A DNA stretch of 64,000 nt from Hahellaceae bacterium (GTDB lineage Bacteria; Pseudomonadota; Gammaproteobacteria; Pseudomonadales; Oleiphilaceae), in assembly GCA_024234505.1 (NCBI GenBank), contig JACKOD010000006.1, positions 248,001-312,000 of the forward strand, given 5' to 3'. How positions within the stretch are numbered: position 1 is the first letter of the stretch; each line of letters opens with the position of its first letter. The translations under genes and the position numbers were made by a program. A model generated the notes under the pieces. That model saw only the letters and a program-made list of their open reading frames with translations. It made no database searches and had not been told where the DNA came from. Below are positions 44,857 through 52,000 of the stretch, piece after piece.

Positions 44857-45255
44857 ATGTCTGAAGAAAACAGTACTGTGAAAATGGACCAATCTGTCAA
44901 TGTGTTGGGTACCGCACTGGAATCCTGCTGCCAGCACCCGGTGACCGGTTTTTTCCGGGATGGCCACTGCAACACCTGCGAAGAGGACATTGGCTCACAT
45001 ACCGTCTGTGTCATTCTGACCAATGAGTTCCTGGCATTTTCCAAATACCGGGGCAACGACCTCTCCACACCTCGTCCCGAGTTTGGTTTCCCCGGATTGC
45101 AGGCAGGCGATCGCTGGTGTTTGTGTGCCACGCGCTGGATGGAAGCCTACCAGAATGACCGGGCCCCAAAAATCAAACTCACGGCAACACATGCCAGAGC
45201 GCTGGAAATTATTCCGCTGGCGTTATTGAAATCCCACGCGGTGGATCTGAACTGA
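44857..45255 (+). CDS. DUF2237 family protein
   Basis: A 132-residue soluble protein of the DUF2237 family: NVLGTALESCCQHPVTGFFRDGHCNTCEEDIGSHTVC (about 15-51), then FLAFSKYRGNDLSTPRPEFGFPGLQAGDRWCLCATRW (about 58-94). Five to six conserved Cys residues suggest metal or disulphide roles, but the function is unknown. It lies 45 bp after the DUF486 gene, often its neighbour by chance only; AAGGAACCC precedes the ATG. Confidence 0.87.
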   Translation: MSEENSTVKMDQSVNVLGTALESCCQHPVTGFFRDGHCNTCEEDIGSHTVCVILTNEFLAFSKYRGNDLSTPRPEFGFPGLQAGDRWCLCATRWMEAYQNDRAPKIKLTATHARALEIIPLALLKSHAVDLN

Positions 45256-45338
45256 TCTCCGGCCGTCTCAGGATTGCAATGCAGTTGGCGTAGAATGGTT
45301 ATCAGTGAACGCTTTTCTCAACGGACTCGCCCAATTTT

Positions 45339-46202
45339 ATGGCATTAATCTATCTTCGTCCCGATACGCTGGCCTACGCACTGCTCACGCAACTCGCTGA
45401 TAACCTGAAATCGTTACTTATCATTGCACAGCGTGAGCACTTGTCGCCCGCTCAAGTGCACGCAATACGGGTTCAGACCAAGCAATCCCGCGCTTTACTG
45501 CGACTGTTTCATTCGCCGGGCCAACACGCCCGTAGCGGAACGCATGCAGCCATGCGCGAAATAGCGCAACGATTCGCCGGTAAAAGAGAAGCCCACGTTT
45601 TGCGTAAAACGCTGCTGCAATTAATGCCCGGCACCGATACAGAGCAACATCTCTTACCCCTTGTGATTGACGCGCTACCCCCGGTCGACGCTACTCAGCA
45701 CCAGACGGGTGCTCAGATTACACTGCAACCCCTTACGCTGAACGAACTCGACCCGGAAGGGCTACTCCAAGGTCTGAAACGCACCCAATCCAAAGCAAAA
45801 CGGCGTTGCCAGCAAGCCAAAAAGTCTGATCTCGACAACGATTTCCATGCCTGGCGAAAATGGATTAAATATGAACTCTATCAACTGGAATGGCTGCTCA
45901 ACACCCAAGCCATGAATAAATCCGACAGGAAAAAAGCCAAGCGAAGAATCCACAAGCTGGCAGAACTGGGTAATGACCTGGGCAAATTTCAGGATTTATG
46001 TGTACTGGAGATCCCACTGGCCCGGATCATGGAAGACAACTCTCATCATGCCGTGCCTTTCGAACGCTGGCAGCTTTTGAATGACAAGCTGCGGCAACAA
46101 AAGCGATTACTTAAAAAGCACTGCCTGAAGCAGGCTAAAGGCCTTAAGCCTTCACTCAACTTCTTATTTATGCCACCGGTTTCAAAGCCAGCCTCCCCAT
46201 AG
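45339..46202 (+). CDS. CHAD domain protein
   Basis: A 287-residue all-helical CHAD protein. The domain's paired positively charged faces show in VHAIRVQTKQSRALLRLF (about 41-58) and HAWRKWIKYELYQLEWLL (about 169-186), with a Lys/Arg-rich C-terminal helix KSDRKKAKRRIHKLAELGNDLGKFQDL. CHAD domains bind polyphosphate in several bacteria. No CYTH or ppk gene is nearby. The start ATG 45339 has no strong ribosome site. Confidence 0.85.
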   Translation: MALIYLRPDTLAYALLTQLADNLKSLLIIAQREHLSPAQVHAIRVQTKQSRALLRLFHSPGQHARSGTHAAMREIAQRFAGKREAHVLRKTLLQLMPGTDTEQHLLPLVIDALPPVDATQHQTGAQITLQPLTLNELDPEGLLQGLKRTQSKAKRRCQQAKKSDLDNDFHAWRKWIKYELYQLEWLLNTQAMNKSDRKKAKRRIHKLAELGNDLGKFQDLCVLEIPLARIMEDNSHHAVPFERWQLLNDKLRQQKRLLKKHCLKQAKGLKPSLNFLFMPPVSKPASP

Positions 46203-46306
46203 CGGGCATTCAGTCTCGGCGTGAATGTGAATCACAGCACAGATTTACAAAGCGTTACAAACTACGCTTGGCCCCAAATCATAAAAAATACTTCAGGGAT
46301 ACAGAC

Positions 46307-47365
46307 ATGATCATCGCCCCCAGACCGGTGCGCCTTACTGCACTCTCCGGCAGCTTGCTTGCCTGCGCACTGGCTCAGCCGGTTGCTGCCGATCTAAAAC
46401 CATTGAGTAACGAAACACTCGGGAGTGTTACGGGACAGGCGGGCATTACCGTCGAGCTGGAAACCAAAGTGAATGTCGGCGAATTCAGATATCGCGATGA
46501 CGGCTTTCTGTTTGCCAGAAACATAGCGCTCGGCGATGCCGATGGTTCGGCACTCGACAACCTGCAACTCACCATGGATATTGCCGGTGACAATGAAGTA
46601 CTGCATCACGGCTTTTCTAAAATGGCGATGTGGGCTGATCAGGGGCTGCTCGACAGCAACAACGCCGATGTTGCCTATGCCATTTCCCAATATCAGCAAG
46701 GTGCCAATTTTGGCAAGACATTCAACAATGGCGATCTGGTTATTCACCTGGATGCGCTGAATCCCGGCATAATCAACGGCGGCAACCAGGCCGACAACCT
46801 GAATGCCGCACGCACCGCCATCGACTTCGGACTCAATATTGATGCCGTAGGCCTGACAGATTCAGGCTACAGCACCGGCAGCGCAACACAACAAACACTG
46901 ATGTTCGAAAACATCCGCATGCAAGGCTACCTCGGCCCCACCGATCTGGTGATTCGCAATGCAGGCAATGCCCAGGGCACCACACTGGCCAACGGAATGA
47001 CCGTAGGGGATTCCCGTCTGGAATTTGATACTCATTTTGAAGTCAGTGATCTGGATTTTGACTGGAATGTCGGCGACCTGATACTGCTTTTCAATTTTGC
47101 CGGCATACAGCTGGAAAACATGCGCATCCACAACTCACGTGGTAACGATACGCTCGGGCATTTCGGCTACGCCAGTGCAACCGCCAAAATAGCACAGGGT
47201 ACCAGTGCCGGCACCGGCAAAAGCGGCATGGCGATCTACGATGTTGAAGCCCACATGGACATTGACATGCCCATCGTACGTATTGGCGGTATCAGCATCG
47301 GACAAGTGGACTTTACCGACTTTGTTATCTCTAACACCACAATGCTGGTTTACGGACACCCCTAG
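46307..47365 (+). CDS. DUF6160-like exported protein
   Basis: A 352-residue protein with a signal peptide (about 1-28, LTALSGSLLACALAQPVAA, cleavage near VAA-DL). The mature start LKPLSNETLGSVTGQAGITVELETKVNVGEFRYRDDG is the hallmark segment of DUF6160-type proteins found in Marinobacter, Alcanivorax and Pseudomonas relatives. The remainder is beta-rich with several IRxxGYLGP-like and DLDFDWNVGDL segments. I start at ATG 46307 because AGGGAT precedes it and the signal peptide begins there; 13 codons upstream are open. The function is unknown; surface or secreted location is inferred. Confidence 0.72.
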   Translation: MIIAPRPVRLTALSGSLLACALAQPVAADLKPLSNETLGSVTGQAGITVELETKVNVGEFRYRDDGFLFARNIALGDADGSALDNLQLTMDIAGDNEVLHHGFSKMAMWADQGLLDSNNADVAYAISQYQQGANFGKTFNNGDLVIHLDALNPGIINGGNQADNLNAARTAIDFGLNIDAVGLTDSGYSTGSATQQTLMFENIRMQGYLGPTDLVIRNAGNAQGTTLANGMTVGDSRLEFDTHFEVSDLDFDWNVGDLILLFNFAGIQLENMRIHNSRGNDTLGHFGYASATAKIAQGTSAGTGKSGMAIYDVEAHMDIDMPIVRIGGISIGQVDFTDFVISNTTMLVYGHP

Positions 47366-47612
47366 CGCCCCGAGGACGGGCCGCCTACATATGAACCCAC
47401 TGCCCCACTCTGTAGGCGGGGCGTCCTCGCCGCGCATGATCAAAACCACCTGAATTGAATCAGGCACCACACCCCTGCGCCCCGAGAATGGGCCGCCTAC
47501 ATGTGAACCCACCGCCCCACTCTGTAGGCGGGGCGTCCTCGCCGCGCACGATCAAAACCACCTGAATTGAATTAGGCACCACACCTCAGCACCCAGAGGA
47601 CGGGCCGCTGGC
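47366..47612 (+). repeat. 112-bp tandem repeats (two full copies plus a partial) with an internal hairpin
   Basis: Copies begin at 47366 and 47478, and a truncated, diverged third at 47590. Each carries GAGGACGGGCCGCCTAC, then about 22 bp later GTAGGCGGGGCGTCCTC, which pair over 17 bp with two mismatches, then a linker reading ATCAAAACCACCTGAATT. The array abuts the DUF6160-like stop codon and may act as its terminator. Related arms recur at 35428, 48895 and 62912. Confidence 0.92.
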
Positions 47613-47622
47613 AGAAAAAACG

Positions 47623-47994
47623 TTAAATCAATTTGCAGCCATATAACTGAAATTTTGCGTCATTCGTCATAATGGGGATATCGCTGGCCAGACTTTGGCC
47701 AATCAACATTCGATCGAAAGGGTCTTTATGATGGAAAGGCAGGGCCTTCAACATAAGCGCGTCTTTCGCGGCATAAGGCAATGCCTCAAACCCCATGGCA
47801 TTCACCATTTCTACGGGATCAAAAGACAAATCCAGTTTGCCAATGGATGCCTTAATAGCGAGTTCGGCGATACTGATAGCGCTGACATAAACCTGATTGT
47901 ATAGCCCTTTAAGTGCCTGAGTCTGGCTTGGAGATAGTTTATCTGGCTCAGACAAGGCCCAAAGGAAAATGTGCGTATCAATAATAAACTTCAA
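47623..47994 (-). CDS. PIN domain toxin (VapC-like) ribonuclease
   Basis: A 123-residue PIN-domain protein, probable type II toxin that cleaves RNA. Acidic active-site contexts are KFIIDTHIFLWAL (about 2-14), SIAELAIKASIGKL (about 41-54), HHKDPFDRMLIGQSLASDIPIMTNDAKF (about 88-115). The initiation codon is TTG (47994), three codons after the end of the antitoxin frame region, an arrangement typical of coupled toxin-antitoxin pairs. Family members with Phd-type partners are common. Confidence 0.9.
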   Translation of the reverse strand: MKFIIDTHIFLWALSEPDKLSPSQTQALKGLYNQVYVSAISIAELAIKASIGKLDLSFDPVEMVNAMGFEALPYAAKDALMLKALPFHHKDPFDRMLIGQSLASDIPIMTNDAKFQLYGCKLI

Positions 47995-47997
47995 AAA

Positions 47998-48228
47998 CTA
48001 CTCTCCGGCAAAAAACAGGTCGTTAATTGCTTCATCCTCATCCAGAAAATCGTCTGGCGTTTTGAATTTTCCGGCTAGCAAACCCAATTGCCTTTCGCCA
48101 GCAGGCTTGTAAGGAGTGAGCTCTACCAGCGGTAAATTGTTTTTGGCAATAATGACTTTTTCGCCGTGGTAAACCATGTCTACCAGCTTGGAAAGTTGCG
48201 TTTTGGCTTCGGAAATATTGACAATCAT
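47998..48228 (-). CDS. Phd/YefM-type antitoxin
   Basis: A 76-residue antitoxin. The N-terminal half MIVNISEAKTQLSKLVDMVYHGEKVIIAKNNLPLVELTPY matches the Phd/YefM DNA-binding fold, and the acidic C-terminal segment FKTPDDFLDEDEAINDLFFAGE would wrap the PIN toxin. It lies immediately upstream of the toxin gene with 3 bp between frames. The operon promoter is visible just upstream. Confidence 0.9.
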   Translation of the reverse strand: MIVNISEAKTQLSKLVDMVYHGEKVIIAKNNLPLVELTPYKPAGERQLGLLAGKFKTPDDFLDEDEAINDLFFAGE

Positions 48229-48259
48229 AGTGACAAACCTGCGATCTGGTCAGATAACC

Positions 48260-48288
48260 ATAGTAGACCTTGTTGGTTTGGTTGACAA
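48260..48288 (-). promoter_or_regulatory. Sigma-70 type promoter of the Phd-PIN operon
   Basis: On the minus strand TTGTCA (48288-48283) and TACTAT (48265-48260) are separated by exactly 17 bp, giving a start point near 48252, about 25 bp before the antitoxin ATG. The -35 matches 5/6 and the -10 4/6 of consensus. Confidence 0.6.
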
Positions 48289-48510
48289 TGCGAACAGACC
48301 CAACCAAAGGAAACCGGCTCCACCGCCTATTTGTAATCCCACAACCCACGACCCAGTCGGGGGTTGATCCGGATGCGGAATAGCCGTAGCAACGATCTTT
48401 AAGCCAATGCAAAACGGAATATCGGTCGTTGTCCTGACTCATAGAAAACGCCCGCCTACAAATTCCCTCGCCCTTGGGGACATGCACAATCAATTCCCTC
48501 TCCCCCGGCC

Positions 48511-48655
48511 CCTCTCCCAAACTGGGAGAGGGGAGATAGATAGGGGTGGCGGATGAACTCCCTCTCCCAAACTGGGAGAAGGGAGATAGATAGAGGGTGG
48601 CGGATGAATTCCCTCTCCCCTTGGGGAGAGGGGAGATAGATAGTAATAGCGGATT
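48511..48655 (+). repeat. Three tandem 50-51 bp repeats with CTCTCCC palindromes
   Basis: Units start at 48511, 48561 and 48612. Each contains a palindrome (CCTCTCCCAAACTGGGAGAGG or close variants; the third uses CCCTTGGGG) followed by GGGAGATAGATAG and a GGCGGAT spacer. The same palindrome recurs at 62958-62982 and 63035-63056. The rest of 48289-48719 holds no gene that I can support. Confidence 0.85.
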
Positions 48656-48719
48656 CGGTTAATGTGTAACGCTCAATTAATTTACACTACGTTCGAATTT
48701 TTGCACGGAGGCAAACCCC

Positions 48720-48878
48720 ATGAAACACCACATCAATCCCTAGGTCGATTGTGTGTTTAAAGCCCTGCTTGGCGCAGAAAACAATAACCCCATGCTGATC
48801 AGTTTTCTCAACAGCGTCATCAATCCGGATTCGCCGCTCACCAAAGCCACCAAATTCAATCAAAACCACCTGAATTAA
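48720..48878 (+). pseudogene. 5' remnant of an Rpn-type PD-(D/E)XK nuclease/transposase gene
   Basis: Starting at ATG 48720 with a GGAGG site, the frame reads MKHHINP, a TAG stop, then VDCVFKALLGAENNNPMLISFLNSVINPDSPLTKAT, and stops at 48876-48878. This closely follows the start of Rpn (recombination-promoting nuclease, formerly transposase_31) proteins, in which a VDxVFKxLLG...LISFLN segment begins the gene. The in-frame stop at codon 8 and loss of the remainder (usually about 300 residues) at the repeat junction near 48857 mark it as broken. Confidence 0.75.
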
Positions 48879-48920
48879 ATCAAGCACCCCCTGCGCCCCG
48901 AGGACGGGCCGCCGACCTTG
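48857..48920 (+). repeat. Diverged copy of the 112-bp repeat fused to the Rpn remnant
   Basis: ATCAAAACCACCTGAATT is followed by a diverged spacer and CGCCCCGAGGACGGGCCGCC at about 48895-48914, in the same relative order as in the array at 47366-47612. The right arm of the hairpin is missing. The Rpn fragment ends where this copy begins. Confidence 0.8.
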
Positions 48921-49040
48921 CGAACCCAGTGCCGCCTGCCGATGGATCAATACCTGCAATATACGGATACGCCTACACATTTTTGCTTTTCACCTATACT
49001 CCTATCTCATACGCGTTAGTTAATACAGTAATTAAAAAGC

Positions 49041-52000
49041 ATGGTGGATATGTTCTTGCAAACCTCAGTTCCGGGTTACCGCATTGTCGAAGAACTTTTT
49101 GTGGGTGAGCATGTCGCCGTCGCCCGGGCCATTCGTGAACAGGATCACCAGCCGGTGATTCTGAAACAACTCACCGAGGCCTACCCGGATGCCTCCACCC
49201 TGTCGCGCTTTTTATTCAGTTACGAAGTCGGCAACAAGTTTGATCACCCCAACATTACCAAAAATCTGGGCTGGATCGGGGTGCGTCGTCAGGGGGAGCC
49301 GAGTGAGCTGCTGCCCCAGGGCGCCGAGGCTGGCAAACCCACCATCGTTCTGGAAGATCAGGCCGGGATGGATCTGTTTGCCTATATCAAACAGTGCTCC
49401 GAGGGCAGGTTACCGCTGGATGTGTTTCTGGATATTGCCATCCAACTGGCCGAAGCCCTCAGCGTGGTGCATTACCAGCAGGTGATTCATAAAGATCTGC
49501 ACCCTGGCAACATTCTTTACTCGCCCATTACCGGGCTGGCGCAAATTACCGACTTTGGTCTGGCGTCTTTGTTATCGCGCGAACAACCGGCCTTGCAACC
49601 ACCGGAGCGGATCGAAGGCGTGCTGGCCTATATCTCGCCCGAACAGACCGGCCGCATGAACCGGGCGCTGGACTATCGCTCGGACTATTACACGTTAGGC
49701 TGCACCTTTTACCATTTACTGAGTGGACACCCGCCCTTCCATGCCAAAGACGCGCTGGGGATGGTGCATGCCCATATCGCCAAACAGCAAACGCCGCTGC
49801 CTCAGGTGCGGCCGGATATCCCCGCCGCCCTGTCGGCGATTATCGACCGGTTAATGAACAAAACCGCCGAAGACCGCTATCAAAGTGCTCTGGGGCTGAA
49901 AAAGGATCTGGAAAAAGTACGCTTTGCCCTGGCACAGAATAAGCCCGTACCGGAGTTTCCCCTCGGGATGGAAGACATCTCCGACCGCTTGCAGATACCG
50001 CAAAAGCTCTATGGTCGCGAGAAAGAAGTCGAACGCCTGCTACAGGGCTTCTTTCAGGCCGCCGGCGGTAAATCGAGGTTACTGGCCATTGCCGGTTATT
50101 CCGGCATTGGTAAATCGGCGCTGGTGTACGAAGTACACAAGCCCATTGCCGCTTACAGTGGCTTTTTCTGCGCCGGCAAGTTTGACCAGTTCCAGAAAAA
50201 TATTCCCTATTCCGCCCTGCAAACCGCCCTCAAGGGCTGGATACAAAACACCCTGTCGTTGCCCGAAGCGAAGTTACAGCTCATCAAGACCCAATTGCTC
50301 GACGCCTTGGGTAATAATGCCCGGGTACTGATCGACTTTATGCCGGATTTCGAATGGGTGCTGGGCGAGCTGCCTGCGGTGGCCCAACTCGGCGCCGACG
50401 AAACCCAGAACCGTTTTCATCTGGTGTTCCAGCGTTTTATCAAGGAAATCACCCACGAACACCCGCTGGTGCTGTTTATCGACGACATACAATGGGCCGA
50501 TCGCGGGACGCTCAACCTGCTGCCTTTGCTGATGAGTGAAGATCGCTGCCGATTGTTGTTACTGGTAGCCTACCGCGACAACGAAGTGGATGAGAATCAT
50601 CCGGCCATGATGGCGCTGCGCCAGATCGAAAATGCGCCGTTAACCCATACCGCACTGGAGCGGCTGACCCTGGAGCCGCTCAGTAAACACGAAGTGGCCA
50701 ACCTGCTGGAAGATGCCCTGCATCGGCCCCGCCCCGAACTCCAATCGTTAGTACAACTGGTGCATGCCAAAACCGCAGGCAACCCGTTTTTTATCGGCGA
50801 GTTTTTAAAAGCCCTGTACACCGACAAACTGCTGAACTTCGACCTGCAACAACAACGCTGGCGCTGGGATATCGCCGCCATTGATGCCAAGGGCATTACC
50901 GACAACGTGGTCGATCTGATGCTGGGTAAAATGGCGCAGCTGCCCGAAGAAACCCAGGCCATCATCCAACTGGCGGCCTGTGTGGGCAGCCGTTTCAGTC
51001 TGGAGATGTTAGCCAAAATTGCCGAGCAGCCCCTGGCCACGGTCACGCGCTGCTTATGGCCGGCGCTGAGAGATGGCTTGCTGCTGCAGGACGGCGGCGA
51101 CTGGTTTCTGGGCCTGGTGCAATCACAACGCGACACCCCGCTCATGGCGCGTTCGGAGGGGCCGGTATTCTCGCAATTTTCACCCGTGTCGCCGCAATGC
51201 CGGTTTTTGCATGATCGCATGCTGCAGGCGGCCTATCAGTCGATGTCGGACGAAAAGCGTCAGCAAACCCACTTGCGGGTGGGCAGATTACTCGTTAAAG
51301 ATCTCAGTACAGAGGCGCTGACCGACGAACAGTGCTTTGGCATTGTTGAGCAATTCAATAATGCGCGCCCCCTGATGACGGATGCAGTCGAATTGCATGA
51401 ATTGATGCAGCTGAATTTGCGTGCGGCAAAGCAGGCCAAGGCCGCGAGTGTTTGGGAAGCGGCGGCGGGTTATGCCCAGAATGGAATTCAATTACTGCCG
51501 GTTGATGAGTGGAATAGTAGTTACGACTCCGCTCGGGATTTATATTTGATCAAGGCTGAATGCGAATACCTTAGCGGGCATCCCGACATTGCAACTAAAT
51601 ATTACGAGACTCTATTTGCACAATTAAATGATGCATTATTGAGGGCTGAAATATGCGCTACACGACTGGTTCAATCTATTGGACGAGGTGAATGGGAGCT
51701 TGCTGACGACTACGGTGTACAAGGGCTATCGTATTTAAGCATGCCGATTCCAACAGAAAGTGAGCTAGACAATGAAATACAAAAAGAACAACTCTTATTA
51801 ATGGAATATAGTAAAAATGGGGTGGTGGATGTATCTGGCTTACCAGAAATGCAAGACCCTAAGCATCTTGTCGCAATGCAAATTTATCCAAACTTATATG
51901 GATCTTTCTACATCACCGGAAATGTTAGAGTCGCAACGTATTGTATTTACAAAGGTTGCAACCTAGTAATTTCTTCCGGTAAATCTGATTTAACAGCGAT

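Noticed and set aside
48038..48520. Minus-strand frame of 160 codons over the antitoxin gene and the repeat area
   Set aside because: Out of frame with the well-supported Phd antitoxin and composed of repeat and promoter sequence.
48480..48660. CRISPR array
   Set aside because: The three units are 50-51 bp head-to-tail repeats with near-identical spacers and palindromes; no unique spacers or cas genes.
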